NCBI RefSeq assembly: GCF_015354335.1
Contig: NZ_JADKYR010000002.1
Coordinates: 1 to 64,000 of the forward strand
Direction: 5' to 3'
DNA: 64,000 nt
Source: Methylophilus sp. 13
Lineage (GTDB): Bacteria > Pseudomonadota > Gammaproteobacteria > Burkholderiales > Methylophilaceae
Shown: in pieces, positions 1 to 10,529 of the stretch
How the letters are laid out: every line of letters begins with the position of its first letter
Numbering within the stretch: position 1 is the stretch's first letter
Translations under genes and position numbers: made by a program
The notes under the pieces: model-generated
What the model was told of the DNA's origin: nothing
What the model saw: the letters and a program-made list of their open reading frames with translations, nothing else
Databases searched by the model: none

Positions 1-1208
1 ACATATTGGGCCGCCACGTTGAGAGGATCGATCACCGCATCCAGCGTCTCGTTCACGCCCTGGACAATCTTGCGGAACTCGCCCTGGTGCTGGCTCGCAT
101 CCGCACGGGTGGACAAACGCCCTTCTACGGCAGCATGCACCAGCTCGTCAGTATCATTGACCAGACGCTTGATATTGGTACGCACTTGCTCAATGGCTTC
201 GTTCACAAAGGCTTTCTTGCCTGGGAATTGCTCCAACGGCATATCCAGATTGCCATCGCCAAACGCTTTCACCACTTCAATCGCACTGCGGTTCATGGCA
301 ATATGCCCAGCCACCATTTTATTGATCCCGGCGGCCATTTCTGCGTAGCCGCCTTTAAAGCGGTTTTGATCAACAGTGCAATCAATATCGCCTTCATCAT
401 GCTGCTGGCTGACATAATTCAATGACTGTACCAGGCCATCCAAGGTACGTTGCAGTACACGGATAGAATAAGCAACACTGGTTTTGTCATCTTCAGGCAA
501 CACAATCTTCTGGGTCAGATTGCCCTCTACAAAGTTGCGTGCAATGACAGTTAAATCGGCAGGCTCCATACCCAATTGCTTAAACAGGCTGCGTTTGATA
601 TAGAAACCAATCGAAACCACGACAGCCAAGGAGAGGCCGGCAATCGCAATCAGCATCAACAATGCATTTTGCTTAACCTTCACCGCTGCAGCAGCCCCTT
701 GTTTAGCAATCTCATTGTTGTAGGCCCGATGTTCACGAATCGCTTTCTGAACATGCTCAATCACCGCCTGATTAGCCAGCAACACATCCCTGGCCTCTGT
801 TTTCTTGTTAGAGAGCGAAAGCGTCAGCGCGCTGCTACCTAGCTCATCATAAGACTTGATCGCCTCATAGTCTTTTTGCAGTAACTGCTTGTCTCTATCA
901 TCGCTGATCAGACTGTCGTATTTTTTAAGTGCAGCCATCAGATCACCATGCACCTCAGCAACCTGCTTTTCAATCTGCTGCATTTTGACGTTGTCTGTAT
1001 TCAGCATATGCTGCCAGATCAAGCTATTTAATAGCTCAAACTCAGCGAGCGTGTCATCCAATGCCTCAATGCTGGGTGCCGCATTTTCATTGGCAACGTT
1101 GGTGTATTTAAATACACGATCAGTCTGAAAGTAGCTGAGCGTCGCTAGCGTAAATAGCCCCAGCGCTGCAACTGCAATCAGAATATACATTCTCTTCGCA
1201 ATGGTCAT
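1..1208 (-). CDS. Methyl-accepting chemotaxis protein with poly-HAMP region (3' part missing)
   Basis: Only the N-terminal 402 residues lie in the window; the signalling domain runs off the left edge. The protein begins MTIAKRMYILIAVAALG, giving TM1 at about residues 7-25. A helical periplasmic four-helix-bundle-like sensor follows, then TM2 at about 182-204. After that come HAMP-like repeats with the motifs EGNLTQKI, GDIDCTVD and GDGNLDMPLEQFPGKKAF, closely matching the repeats of the receptor at 1761-4406. The ATG at 1208 is preceded by GGAG at a good distance. It should be an inner-membrane receptor feeding CheW/CheA. The ligand cannot be told from the sequence. The signalling tail is unseen, but the family assignment is firm. 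Confidence 0.9.
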   Translation of the reverse strand, partial: MTIAKRMYILIAVAALGLFTLATLSYFQTDRVFKYTNVANENAAPSIEALDDTLAEFELLNSLIWQHMLNTDNVKMQQIEKQVAEVHGDLMAALKKYDSLISDDRDKQLLQKDYEAIKSYDELGSSALTLSLSNKKTEARDVLLANQAVIEHVQKAIREHRAYNNEIAKQGAAAAVKVKQNALLMLIAIAGLSLAVVVSIGFYIKRSLFKQLGMEPADLTVIARNFVEGNLTQKIVLPEDDKTSVAYSIRVLQRTLDGLVQSLNYVSQQHDEGDIDCTVDQNRFKGGYAEMAAGINKMVAGHIAMNRSAIEVVKAFGDGNLDMPLEQFPGKKAFVNEAIEQVRTNIKRLVNDTDELVHAAVEGRLSTRADASQHQGEFRKIVQGVNETLDAVIDPLNVAAQY

Positions 1209-1370
1209 AATTAAAACTCCAAATCCAGATTTTTATTCGCCTTTATCAGACTCTCGTTTATTTTGTAATACTCCAAACATATTTCATGCGCTAATAAACA
1301 AGCTTTTTACAGGTCTTTTCCTACTCAAGTTTTCATATATTTTGCCGGGGCTACAGCTTGGCGATACGCA

Positions 1371-1402
1371 TAAAAAATCCCCCTTTGCAGAGGGGGATTT
1401 TC
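1371..1402 (-). terminator. Rho-independent terminator after the 74-residue secreted protein gene
   Basis: Inverted repeat 1375-1384 / 1391-1400 with a six-base loop. On the minus strand the G/C-rich stem is followed by a run of T. It lies 18 bases beyond the stop of the upstream gene. Confidence 0.8.
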
Positions 1403-1417
1403 AAAGCAAGAAATGCA

Positions 1418-1642
1418 TTACTTCTTGGTTTTTTCAGCTTCAGCAACATCTACCTTTTTCTTCGCTGCTGAAGATTCAGCCACTGCGTCACCTTTCATGT
1501 GCGCTGCAGTCAATTCTGGGCTGCCCTCTTCAAAACAGACACGGCCCATCATAGACACTTTGCACACTTCAGCCGCAAACAGCGGTGTTGCCAATGTTGA
1601 TAATGCAATAATACTTAACGTTGTTTTCAAATGTTTTTTCAT
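1418..1642 (-). CDS. Small secreted protein of unknown function, 74 residues
   Basis: I do not recognise a family. A clear Sec signal peptide (MKKHLKTTLSIIALSTLATPLFA) is cleaved probably after LFA. About 51 mature residues remain, with two cysteines in CKVSMMGRVC that could form a disulfide, and a Lys/Ala/Glu-rich tail ending EKTKK. The ATG is preceded by GGAG. The gene is monocistronic: its own terminator lies downstream, and a sequence resembling a FliA (sigma-28) promoter lies upstream at 1703-1729. Its position between two chemoreceptors and that promoter suggest expression with the motility regulon; this is inference. Confidence 0.7.
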   Translation of the reverse strand: MKKHLKTTLSIIALSTLATPLFAAEVCKVSMMGRVCFEEGSPELTAAHMKGDAVAESSAAKKKVDVAEAEKTKK

Positions 1643-1702
1643 AAAGTCTCCATCAAATTATTAACCATGGTTTAGGTGGCTTTTCACTACCACTTATTGT
1701 TA

Positions 1703-1729
1703 ATAACGACAGACCTTATGATTTCTTTA
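1703..1729 (-). promoter_or_regulatory. Possible FliA (sigma-28) promoter
   Basis: Read on the minus strand: TAAAGAAA, exactly 11 bases, then GTCGTTAT. The enterobacterial sigma-28 consensus is TAAAGTTT-N11-GCCGATAA. The -35 half matches well and the -10 half at five of eight positions. It lies about 60 bases upstream of the small secreted protein's start. fliA is present in this window. Confidence 0.35.
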
Positions 1730-1760
1730 GTGTTGTTACAAAACAATTACAACTTTATTT

Positions 1761-4406
1761 TTAGCCATGCGTGCCGGTTCTGCGCATGACTTGATGCCCC
1801 GCTGTAGAACGGCCACTGTCCACTTTAAAATGGCTGATCGCTTGAGCCAAATGATTGGCTTGATCCACCAAGGATTCAGCCGCCGCCGCCGCTTGTTCTA
1901 CAAGCGCTGCGTTTTGCTGTGTGGTTTCATCCATACTGGTCACCGCTTCGTTGACCTGATCAATCCCCGTGGTCTGCTCAATAGAAGCTGCGGAAATTTC
2001 ACTGATAATATCGGCGACCCGCTGTACAGAACTGACGACCTCCTGCATGGTGGTCCCCGCATGCTCCACTTGACGGGTCCCTTCCGCCGTTTTATTGACA
2101 GAGTCCGTAATCAGTTCCTTGATTTCACGCGCCGCGGTCGAAGAGCGTTGTGCCAAATTGCGCACCTCACCGGCCACCACGGCAAACCCTCTGCCCTGCT
2201 CACCTGCACGGGCGGCCTCAACCGCCGCATTTAACGCCAGGATGTTGGTCTGGAAAGCAATCCCATCAATGACTGAGATGATGTCCTCAATCTTCTTGGC
2301 GCTTTCATTAATCGCGCTCATGGTTGCGACGACTTCATCTACCACTTCGCCCCCTTTGGCTGCAACACTAGAGGCTGACAGCGCCATCTGATTGGCCTGT
2401 TTGGCATTCTCGGCATTTTGTTTAACCGTAGAAGCAAGTTCTTCCATACTGGCCGCCGTTTCTTCGAGGCTGGAGGCTTGCTGTTCGGTACGGGCAGACA
2501 GATCAGAGTTACCGCTGGAGATTTCATTGGCTGCGGTAGTGATGGTTTCCACCGCCTCAGTCACCGCACTAATCGGCCCAACAATCAGATCCAGCGTATT
2601 GTTGATACCATCGATAATATTACGGTAATCGCCAGGGTGCCGCGCCGCATCCGCACGGACACTGATGCGACCATCTCTGGCGGCCTCGGCTAACATGCTA
2701 GTGTCTGTATTTAAGGCTTTCAAATTGGCACGCACCTGCTCGATGGTGTCATTGATAAAGGCTTTTTTGCCTGGGAATCTTTCCAGTGGAGTATCAAAGT
2801 TGCCTTCGCCCAGTCCCTGCATGCAGGCCATGGCTTTTTTCTTGACAGCAATGTGGCCGCCCACCATTTGGTTGATGCCACCAGCCATGGTGCGATAAGC
2901 GCCATCAAATTTGGTGACATCGATCTCAACATCAATGTCACCTGCGTCGTGCTCGGCACTCATATGGTTCATTTCAGCGATCAGGGTACTCAAGGCATCG
3001 ATACACTGGTTCAGGTTGTTTTTTAAGGTATTAAAGTCACCCTGATAAGTATCCGTGATTTTTGCCGGGATATGGCCTTTGGAAATGTCTTCAACATATT
3101 TGGCGGCGACATTAAGCGGATTAATCAAGGCATCCAGAATCTGGTTAATGCCTTTACCGATTTCAAGCACAAAGCCTTCAGGCAGTTTTCCCAGATCTAC
3201 ACGTTGTCTCAGGTTGCCCGCAGAAGCTTCACGCACCAAGCGGAAGACTTCTTGCTGACCAATGTCTTCAGCGGTTTTATCATCCCACTGCGTCATACGG
3301 CCCAGATATTCGCCCTTGGCGGTATACACTGAAACAATGGTCGCTTGAATTTTTTTGCCATAAGCAGCAAATTCAATCACCCGAGGTATCTTGGAAACTT
3401 CGGCAAATGCCGCGCGGTAAGCCTCAGGTAAATAACTGGAAATCGCATTCCCAAACATCTTTTCCAAGGTAAATCCTGGCTGTTCTTTGGCAATCTCTTC
3501 TACCAGTTGTTGCCAAAGGCTACGGGCCGCAGCATTCATATATTGCAATTGATGTTGACTGTCGCTGTAGGAAAAGGCGGTGGCACTTTGATCCAGCGCG
3601 GTTTGCAGACGACCCGCCTCTTCAGCCATTTTCCTAGAATCGTTGACATCAAAGCCCACCTTGATTTGCATGGACTTCAGTGTCTTCATCAAACTGCCAA
3701 ATTCGTCGTTGCCACGCGTATCAATCTTGAGATTCAACTCGCCACCAGCCAAGCCTTCAATCGCATGTGCCATCACAGCCATCGACTTTTTCAGTTTTAG
3801 CGAGAAAATGCCGCCAGCCACCAATGCAGCCGCGATCCCCATCCCCATGCCTACCCATGCGCCAGGATCATGACGATAAAAGCCCACTGAAGAAACAACA
3901 GCCACCGGGGTCAGCATAGCTGCTGACAGCTTGTAGAAAATCGGCAGGTCATGTACTTTTGCGGCCAGTTTTTCACCCCAGCCAGGTTGTGGAAGGTTGC
4001 CGTCACGCATCTGTTGATACAGTTTTTCAGCCTGTTCAATCTGCGCGCGGCTCACTTTGTTGCGAACAGACATATACCCTATCACCTTAGCACCTTCACG
4101 GATGGGGGCCACATTCGCTTCTACCCAGTAGTGGTCACCATTTTTACAGCGATTTTTCACCATACCGTTCCAGGGCTTCCCTGCTTTCACCGTCCGCCAC
4201 AAGTCCTCAAACGCCGCTGCTGGCATGTCCGGGTGACGGATAATATTGTGATTTTTACCTATCAGCTCCGCCTCACTGAAGCCGCTGATTTCAATAAACT
4301 CACGATTGATATAGGTGATGGCCCCTTTTAAATCCGTCTTGGACACAATAGAGGCATCCTCTTTGAGTTCAATCTCTTTTTGTGTCACGGGCAAGTTGAT
4401 TTTCAT
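1761..4406 (-). CDS. Aer-like PAS methyl-accepting chemotaxis protein with poly-HAMP linker
   Basis: 881 residues. Residues about 10-125 form an Aer-type PAS domain ([26 protein letters not shown]), which in Aer binds FAD and senses redox state. Two hydrophobic stretches at about 160-205 anchor it, followed by HAMP, a second PAS-like segment near 275-390, several HAMP-like repeats ([32 protein letters not shown]) and the signalling hairpin with [20 protein letters not shown]. The annotated start is the ATG at 4406, which has AAAGAGA upstream; an in-frame GTG at 4439 has no ribosome site. The C-terminus (RRTGTHG) lacks a CheR-docking pentapeptide. Probably an energy-taxis receptor; FAD binding is inferred. 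Confidence 0.9.
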   Translation of the reverse strand: MKINLPVTQKEIELKEDASIVSKTDLKGAITYINREFIEISGFSEAELIGKNHNIIRHPDMPAAAFEDLWRTVKAGKPWNGMVKNRCKNGDHYWVEANVAPIREGAKVIGYMSVRNKVSRAQIEQAEKLYQQMRDGNLPQPGWGEKLAAKVHDLPIFYKLSAAMLTPVAVVSSVGFYRHDPGAWVGMGMGIAAALVAGGIFSLKLKKSMAVMAHAIEGLAGGELNLKIDTRGNDEFGSLMKTLKSMQIKVGFDVNDSRKMAEEAGRLQTALDQSATAFSYSDSQHQLQYMNAAARSLWQQLVEEIAKEQPGFTLEKMFGNAISSYLPEAYRAAFAEVSKIPRVIEFAAYGKKIQATIVSVYTAKGEYLGRMTQWDDKTAEDIGQQEVFRLVREASAGNLRQRVDLGKLPEGFVLEIGKGINQILDALINPLNVAAKYVEDISKGHIPAKITDTYQGDFNTLKNNLNQCIDALSTLIAEMNHMSAEHDAGDIDVEIDVTKFDGAYRTMAGGINQMVGGHIAVKKKAMACMQGLGEGNFDTPLERFPGKKAFINDTIEQVRANLKALNTDTSMLAEAARDGRISVRADAARHPGDYRNIIDGINNTLDLIVGPISAVTEAVETITTAANEISSGNSDLSARTEQQASSLEETAASMEELASTVKQNAENAKQANQMALSASSVAAKGGEVVDEVVATMSAINESAKKIEDIISVIDGIAFQTNILALNAAVEAARAGEQGRGFAVVAGEVRNLAQRSSTAAREIKELITDSVNKTAEGTRQVEHAGTTMQEVVSSVQRVADIISEISAASIEQTTGIDQVNEAVTSMDETTQQNAALVEQAAAAAESLVDQANHLAQAISHFKVDSGRSTAGHQVMRRTGTHG

Positions 4407-4550
4407 AATCTGATCTCTTTCGATATTTTGTATTTTCACTAGGACGAAATTACAATTTTTACTTCTGCCTGTGAGTTTATTAGATTACGACTGCAACATA
4501 GATACCGAAAAAGCATGTGATCGCGTGTTAAATAGCAGATTTGAAAAAAG

Positions 4551-4575
4551 AAAAAGCCGACTTTACAGTCGGCTT
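4551..4575 (-). terminator. Rho-independent terminator after the four-PAS receptor gene
   Basis: Nine-base stem 4554-4562 / 4567-4575 with loop TTAC, followed on the minus strand by a T-rich run. It lies about 50 bases beyond the stop at 4623. Confidence 0.85.
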
Positions 4576-4622
4576 CAATCAGAGTTTGCTAGGTCCTAAC
4601 AACACTTCCACCATTCAATGGA

Positions 4623-7127
4623 TCAATTGTAAGTACCTGTTCGGGATAGAGGTGGTTTGGCTTTGTTTTGAGTTGCTTCATTCAGATTGAAATCAGCCAC
4701 CAGATCAGACAATTGGCTGGCTTGTTCAACTAAAGACTCGGCTGCGGCCGCCGCCTCTTCAACTAACGCTGCATTTTGCTGCGTCACATCGTCCATGCTA
4801 GTGATGGCTTGGTTAACACTATCAATCCCTGAGGTCTGTTCAATCGAGGCTTCAGAAATTTCACTGATAATATCGCTGACGCGCTTGACTGACTGCACAA
4901 TCTCCACCATGGTTTGACCGGCACCTTCGACCAGTTGTGTACCTTCCGTGGTTTTATTGACAGAGTCAGCAATCAGATCCTTGATTTCTCTGGCAGCACT
5001 TGCAGAGCGTTGTGCCAGATTACGCACCTCTCCAGCCACAACAGCAAACCCTTTACCTTGTTCGCCAGCACGCGCAGCCTCAACCGCCGCATTCAATGCC
5101 AGAATATTTGTTTGGAAGGCAATCCCATCAATCACTGAAATGATATCTTCAATCTTACGCGCGCTTTGACTGATCGCAGTCATGGTATCCACGACCTGAT
5201 TCACGACTTCCCCACCACGCTCAGCCACTTTGGAAGCCGCCTCTGCCATTCGGTTGGCCTGCAATGCATTCTCAGCATTTTGCTTCACCGTTGCGGCCAG
5301 TTGGCTCATACTGGAGGAGGTTTCCTGCAAGCTGTGCGCTTGTCTTTCTGTGCGCGTAGATAAATCAATATTGCCCGTTGAAATTTCATTGGCTGCGCTA
5401 TTGATCGTGGTGGTGGCCTCTTTGACTTGCAACAGAATTTCAGACACACGGTCCATCAAGCGATTGATACCGTTGGACAAACTAAGTATCTGATCCGTTT
5501 TACCATGCAAGTCTATGCGTGCGGTCATGTCTCCGTGCTGAGCCGCTTCCAGTAATTGCTCAGTAGATAGCACGGCCTCCATCAAGCCTGTTTCAGCACG
5601 TTTCTGCTGAGTAATATCTGTTGCATACTTCACTACCTTGATGGGTTTCCCATGCTCATCCAGCACAGGGTTATAACTCGCTTGGAGCCAAATTTCCTGG
5701 CCGTGTTTATCTATGCGTTTAAACACACCCTGCATGAATTCGCCGCGACCAAGGCGATGCCAAAAGTTTTTATACTCCATTGAATGACGCTCTTCCAGTG
5801 GCATAAACATACTGTGATGTTTGCCAATCAGTTCCGCCGCTTGATAACCCACGACTTGCATGAAATTTGCGTTCACTTTAGTAATATGACCATCCAGCGA
5901 AAACTCTATCGTTCCTAATGAGCGTTGGATAGCGGTCATTTGCCCTTGGTTATCGATATCACGCAGGCGCTGCTCAGTCACATCAATCGCATACTTGACA
6001 ATTTTGTAGGGCTTGCCATTCAAGTCTAAAATCGGATTGTAGCTGGCTTGCAACCATAGTGGGTTGCCATTCGCCGCGACACGTTGATAAACATCCGCTT
6101 GTGTGTTTCCTTGAGCCAGCTTTTGCCAAAATTGCGCATACTCAGCGGATTGTTGAACGTCGCTTGGAACAAACATTTTATGATGCTTGCCCACAACAGC
6201 GCTTTTCTGATAACCAACAGTATTTAAGAAGTTATCATTGGCATCCAGAATATTGCCTTGCAGGTCAAACTCAATCACAGCCATGATTTGCCGAATGGCG
6301 GACAACTGGCTGGCCAAGTCTAAGTCTCGCGCCTTTTGCTGTGTGATATCAGTAGCAAATTTAATGATCTTCAACGGCTTGCCGTCACTGTCTAAAATAG
6401 GATTATAGGTCGCCTGTAACCAGACCTCTTGTCCATTTTTCGCAATGCGTTTGTAAATCCCCGATTTAAACTCACCTCTGGCAAGATCTTGCCAAAATCT
6501 GATGTAGTCCGAGGAGCTGGCTTCTGAGTGTGGCATGAAAATGCGATGATGTTTACCAACCACTTCAGCAGCATCGTAACCGGTCACCCGCGCAAAGTTC
6601 TGATTCAATGCCAGAATCGTGCCATCCAGCGAAAATTCAATGACTCCAAGCACCCGGTTTAAGGCATCAATTTGGCCTTGGCTCTCAAGCTCACGTGCCT
6701 TAAGCGCGGTGATGAGACTAAAGTAGTTGACGATTTTAACCACTTGCCCGTCTTGGTTTTTTAACGGGATAAAGCTGCCTTCAATCCAATCTTCGCGGTT
6801 TCCTTTGCTTAAGCGTTTAAATTGGCCCGTCAGCGCCTCTCCTTTGCAAAGCTTTTGCCAAAACTGCTTATGCTCTGGCGCATCAAGGTTTCCCAATGGC
6901 AGGAACATGCGATGATGCTGACCGAGCACTTCGTCACGCTTATAACCGGTTAAGTCAAAAAATGTTTGATTGGCATCAAGCACGTTCCCATCTAGATCGT
7001 ACTCGATCATCGCCACGACGCGATGGAGGGCCTCCATCCTGTTCAAGCGTTCTAGATCCACCTCACTGAGTTGAGAATGATGAGATCCAGTCATCCATTG
7101 CTTGAGTATGCCTAGCCAGGTTCTCAT
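4623..7127 (-). CDS. Soluble chemoreceptor with four tandem PAS domains
   Basis: 834 residues with no transmembrane segment. Four PAS units of about 122 residues each occupy roughly 32-152, 153-274, 275-396 and 397-515. Each carries F-x-LDG-type, GY, G-[KQ]-HH-x-MF, FW-x2-L and, in units 2-4, W-L-Q-A-[ST]-Y-N-P motifs. A short HAMP-like linker and the standard signalling hairpin follow ([20 protein letters not shown]). The tandem PAS plus cytoplasmic signalling layout resembles the BdlA class, linked to biofilm dispersal in Pseudomonas; whether it has that role here is unknown. The tail ends SRTGTYN with no CheR pentapeptide. Start ATG 7127 has AAGG upstream. The near-repetition of units suggests internal duplication. 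Confidence 0.9.
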   Translation of the reverse strand: MRTWLGILKQWMTGSHHSQLSEVDLERLNRMEALHRVVAMIEYDLDGNVLDANQTFFDLTGYKRDEVLGQHHRMFLPLGNLDAPEHKQFWQKLCKGEALTGQFKRLSKGNREDWIEGSFIPLKNQDGQVVKIVNYFSLITALKARELESQGQIDALNRVLGVIEFSLDGTILALNQNFARVTGYDAAEVVGKHHRIFMPHSEASSSDYIRFWQDLARGEFKSGIYKRIAKNGQEVWLQATYNPILDSDGKPLKIIKFATDITQQKARDLDLASQLSAIRQIMAVIEFDLQGNILDANDNFLNTVGYQKSAVVGKHHKMFVPSDVQQSAEYAQFWQKLAQGNTQADVYQRVAANGNPLWLQASYNPILDLNGKPYKIVKYAIDVTEQRLRDIDNQGQMTAIQRSLGTIEFSLDGHITKVNANFMQVVGYQAAELIGKHHSMFMPLEERHSMEYKNFWHRLGRGEFMQGVFKRIDKHGQEIWLQASYNPVLDEHGKPIKVVKYATDITQQKRAETGLMEAVLSTEQLLEAAQHGDMTARIDLHGKTDQILSLSNGINRLMDRVSEILLQVKEATTTINSAANEISTGNIDLSTRTERQAHSLQETSSSMSQLAATVKQNAENALQANRMAEAASKVAERGGEVVNQVVDTMTAISQSARKIEDIISVIDGIAFQTNILALNAAVEAARAGEQGKGFAVVAGEVRNLAQRSASAAREIKDLIADSVNKTTEGTQLVEGAGQTMVEIVQSVKRVSDIISEISEASIEQTSGIDSVNQAITSMDDVTQQNAALVEEAAAAAESLVEQASQLSDLVADFNLNEATQNKAKPPLSRTGTYN

Positions 7128-7149
7128 TGTATTTCTACCTTCAAAATGA

Positions 7150-7172
7150 CAAAGCCCTGCAACAGGACTTTG
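7150..7172 (-). terminator. Hairpin between the 28-codon ORF and the four-PAS receptor
   Basis: Ten-base stem 7150-7159 / 7163-7172 with one G-T wobble and loop CAA. On the minus strand it is followed by TCATTTT, a weak U tract. It could be a leaky terminator or attenuator just ahead of the receptor start at 7127. Confidence 0.4.
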
Positions 7173-7185
7173 AAATCACAACTTT

Positions 7186-7272
7186 TTACCACAGAGGATA
7201 ACCGCTCAATAAGGAGGCCCACAATTTCAGGCCTTCAATTATTTTTTCTATCATTGCAGGACATCTGATCAT
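7186..7272 (-). CDS. Possible 28-residue peptide with a perfect Shine-Dalgarno sequence
   Basis: ATG at 7272 is preceded by AAGGAGGT (plus-strand 7278-7285) five bases away, the best ribosome site seen in this chemotaxis cluster. The ORF encodes a 28-residue peptide beginning MIRCPAMIEKII and ending LSGYPLW, amphipathic to hydrophobic, followed by TAA. It lies between the stop of the receptor at 7302 and the start of the next receptor at 7127, on the same strand, with a hairpin just after it. No family is recognised. The ribosome site is what supports it; the length makes chance possible. Confidence 0.4.
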   Translation of the reverse strand: MIRCPAMIEKIIEGLKLWASLLSGYPLW

Positions 7273-7301
7273 GTTGCACCTCCTTGTATTGAGCGCTCAC
7301 A

Positions 7302-9911
7302 TTAAAACTCTTCCCACTCCTGGTCATCCGTGCCGGTTTTTGCGGCTTTGACTGGCGCATGATTGACCGCAGCTACCGTCGGTTTGGCTTTGCTTACCGC
7401 AGGTGCGGCCGCCACTTTGCTTGTCATCGTCGGGCGGCTGACAGCACTGCTCTGGCTCACGCCACGTAATTTAAATCGATTCACGGTATCCATCAGCGTC
7501 GCAGCCTGCTCTACCAGCGATTCTGCTGCCGCAGCGGCTTCTTCAACCAAGGCAGCATTCTGCTGTGTGACTTCATCCATGTGATTGACCGCGTCATTCA
7601 CCTGGTTAATGCCTGAGCTTTGCTCTGCTGACGCCGCGGTGATTTCACTCATGATGTCGGTCACACGTTGTACGGAAGTGACCACCTCATGCATGGTTAC
7701 ACCAGCACTTTCCACCAGTTTGGTGCCTTCAGTGGTTTTGCTGACAGAGTCAGTAATCAGTTCCTTGATCTCTTTGGCAGCACTGGCGGAGCGTTGAGCC
7801 AGGTTACGTACCTCACCAGCGACCACGGCAAAGCCTCTACCCTGCTCACCTGCACGGGCAGCCTCAACTGCGGCGTTCAATGCCAAAATGTTGGTCTGGA
7901 AGGCAATGCCATCAATGACAGAAATAATGTCCTCAATTTTGCGCGCACTTTCGTTGATCGCGCTCATGGTAGTCACTACATTGCCAACGACATCGCCACC
8001 ACGAAGCGCCACTTGTGAAGCTGCTTCAGCCATTTGGTTGGCCTGGCGGGCATTTTCGGCGTTCTGTCTAACGGTTGATGCCAGTTCTTCCATGCTGGAA
8101 GCTGTCTCTTCCAGATTAGAGGCTTGTTGTTCAGTTCGGCTGGACAGATCATTATTGCCACTGGAAATTTCATGGGCTGCCGTATTAATCGTTTCGCCCG
8201 CTTCACGCACACGTAACAAAATATCGCTAAACGTGTCCAGGAGCTGGTTAATGGCTTCCATCGTTTTGACGGCAGAACCTTTTGCACGATTCGCATCCAG
8301 TCTTGTAGACAAATCACCATCCACGGCATTTTCAACCACAGATTTCATTTCGTTTTCAAGACGTTTTTCCTCGGTCAAATTGACCCACTCCACCACGCTG
8401 CCAATACGTTCGCCTTGCTCATCAATGAGAGGATTTGCAGTGAGTCTGAAAAACATCTCGCCAATCGGTAACTCAGCAACATGCTTGCCCTTCAGGCTTG
8501 CCAGTAAATTGCGTTGATGCGCAGGACTTTTGTGGAACAGATCAAAGTTCTGCCCAATCAACTTGTCTGGGTCAAAAGATGGGAAGATGGCTCTGAACGT
8601 ATCAGCAGCCTCGCGCATTAAGCTCAAGGTTGTTGGATTCATATAGGTAATGACACCATCGTTATCCGCAACCATCAAGTTGTTAGAGGAAGACTCCAAC
8701 GCTTGCTTGATCATCGAAGCTTCTCTGGACTTTTCTTTTTGCTGTTTGTCTGCCAGCACTGCTTTGGTGATGTCAGTAGCATATTTAACTACTTTCATCG
8801 GCTTACCATCTAACCCTAAAATGGGGTTATAAGATGCCTGCACCCATATATCCTTACCATTTTTAGTATAGCGATGATAAACCCCTTCATCGTACTGACC
8901 GCTACTTAACTTTTCCCAGAAAACTTTATACTCAGGGCTATTCTTGTAACGCTCACTAACAAAAATGCTATGGTTCTTACCAACCACCTCAGCCAGTGAG
9001 TACTCTGTAAGTTTTAGGAAGTTGTCATTGGCATGCAAAATATTGCCTTGGAGGTCAAATTCAATGACTCCCTGTACCTTGTTAATCGCAGCCACCTTAC
9101 CCTGAAAGTCAATTTCTCGCTGCTTTTCTTCAGTAATACAGTACGAATAGACTTTGACCTTGGCTAATTGGCCGCTCGCATCTGGGATAGGCACATAGCT
9201 GGAACTAAACCAGTACTCTTTGCCAGACTTTGCCACACGGCAGATTTCCAGTTTTGCATTCTGCCCCTTGTTCAATTTTTCCCACATTTGCTTGTACTGA
9301 TCGCTTTGCGCGGTAGAAGCCTTGAGCAACATGGACACATGCTTGCCGATCACCTCTTCACGGCGAAACTCAAGCGGGGTCAGAAAAACATCATTACATT
9401 CGAGAATATGCCCTTGCAAGTCACATTCCATGACACCAAAACACTGGTTGAGTGCGTGCTCTTCCTCTTGCAGGATGATGTTGCGCAGCTTGTCTGCTGT
9501 AATGTCTGTCAGGTACGCAACTACTTTGCGCAGCTGGTTGCCTTGCATCACTGGGGCGTAATACCCTTGAAACCAGACATCCTTGCCCTCTTTGTTGATC
9601 AGTTTAAAGCTACCCACTTGCGACTTGCCACTGCCTAAGGCACTCCAGAATTGTTCATATTCTGGTTTTTCTGTATCAACACCAGCCAACAGGGCGCGAT
9701 GATGCTTGCCGACCAGCTCATTGGCTGCGTATTTTAAAGAGTGGCACAGATTCTCGTTCACATGGCTGATTTCACCCTTGTCATTTAACTCAACAATGGC
9801 ACGTGCCTTGTTGATTTCTGACTTCAGGGCACTAAATTCAGCCACCTGATTCAACACATTCTGATAGCCCCTTGTGTTTGCTGCCAATTTGTTGATGATT
9901 GTAGAAAACAT
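7302..9911 (-). CDS. Soluble multi-PAS chemoreceptor with CheR-docking tail
   Basis: 869 residues, no membrane segment. PAS units lie at about 25-145, 147-268, 269-388 and a divergent fourth at about 395-520 ([34 protein letters not shown]). A linker and the signalling hairpin ([20 protein letters not shown]) follow. The extreme C-terminus is QEWEEF: a flexible Ala/Pro/Lys-rich tail ending in W-x-x-F, the form of the NWETF pentapeptide that tethers CheR and CheB in enteric receptors. The ATG at 9911 has AAGGGG upstream; an upstream in-frame TTG overlaps that site and is not used here. Probably a cytoplasmic energy or redox receptor. cheR is outside the window. Confidence 0.9.
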   Translation of the reverse strand: MFSTIINKLAANTRGYQNVLNQVAEFSALKSEINKARAIVELNDKGEISHVNENLCHSLKYAANELVGKHHRALLAGVDTEKPEYEQFWSALGSGKSQVGSFKLINKEGKDVWFQGYYAPVMQGNQLRKVVAYLTDITADKLRNIILQEEEHALNQCFGVMECDLQGHILECNDVFLTPLEFRREEVIGKHVSMLLKASTAQSDQYKQMWEKLNKGQNAKLEICRVAKSGKEYWFSSSYVPIPDASGQLAKVKVYSYCITEEKQREIDFQGKVAAINKVQGVIEFDLQGNILHANDNFLKLTEYSLAEVVGKNHSIFVSERYKNSPEYKVFWEKLSSGQYDEGVYHRYTKNGKDIWVQASYNPILGLDGKPMKVVKYATDITKAVLADKQQKEKSREASMIKQALESSSNNLMVADNDGVITYMNPTTLSLMREAADTFRAIFPSFDPDKLIGQNFDLFHKSPAHQRNLLASLKGKHVAELPIGEMFFRLTANPLIDEQGERIGSVVEWVNLTEEKRLENEMKSVVENAVDGDLSTRLDANRAKGSAVKTMEAINQLLDTFSDILLRVREAGETINTAAHEISSGNNDLSSRTEQQASNLEETASSMEELASTVRQNAENARQANQMAEAASQVALRGGDVVGNVVTTMSAINESARKIEDIISVIDGIAFQTNILALNAAVEAARAGEQGRGFAVVAGEVRNLAQRSASAAKEIKELITDSVSKTTEGTKLVESAGVTMHEVVTSVQRVTDIMSEITAASAEQSSGINQVNDAVNHMDEVTQQNAALVEEAAAAAESLVEQAATLMDTVNRFKLRGVSQSSAVSRPTMTSKVAAAPAVSKAKPTVAAVNHAPVKAAKTGTDDQEWEEF

Positions 9912-10001
9912 GGTTGTTACCCCTTGCAAAAGATCTCTATGAAACGAGTTGCAATTTTTATAATAATTATTGTGTCAATGCTTTAATTGCATTCTCTCTA
10001 T

Positions 10002-10517
10002 TTAATGTACGGCAGCATCCATCAGTTGCATTTCGTCACTGGTCATGAGTTTCTCAATATCCACCAGGATCAGCATTTCCTGCTCAATAGTGGCCAGACC
10101 CACAATGTATTTGGTGTCGATACGGGTGACCAGCGTGGGGACCTCGCGCAAATGTTCATCGCGCAATTCACGGACATCAGACACACCATCCACCACGATG
10201 CCAACGATGCGGCCATTCAGATTCAGAATGATGACGACAGTAAACTCGTCATACTCCACTTTGCCCAGATTGAACTTGATACGTAAATCGACAATCGGCA
10301 CAATTTTGCCGCGAAGATTGATCACGCCCTTGATAAACGATGGCAGATTGGCAATTTGCGTCACGGCATCGTAGCCACGGATTTCTTGCACCTTGAGGAT
10401 TTCAATCCCATATTGCTCGCTGCCAAGCACAAAGGTCAGGTACTCGCCGGCCGCCGTTTTCAGGCTGCCGCCAGTGTTATTGGCCGATGTATTTGCTAAT
10501 TCTGTTGTTGTACTCAT
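10002..10517 (-). CDS. cheW: Chemotaxis coupling protein CheW
   Basis: 171 residues. CheW fold signatures are present: [21 protein letters not shown], the [13 protein letters not shown] core and the [10 protein letters not shown] strand. CheW bridges receptor tips and the CheA kinase in the membrane or cytoplasmic signalling array. The start at 10517 lies 12 bases downstream of the cheA stop, so the two are co-transcribed, and the receptor genes follow on the same strand. Length and motifs are ordinary for the family. Confidence 0.97.
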   Translation of the reverse strand: MSTTTELANTSANNTGGSLKTAAGEYLTFVLGSEQYGIEILKVQEIRGYDAVTQIANLPSFIKGVINLRGKIVPIVDLRIKFNLGKVEYDEFTVVIILNLNGRIVGIVVDGVSDVRELRDEHLREVPTLVTRIDTKYIVGLATIEQEMLILVDIEKLMTSDEMQLMDAAVH

Positions 10518-10529
10518 TGCATATACTCC

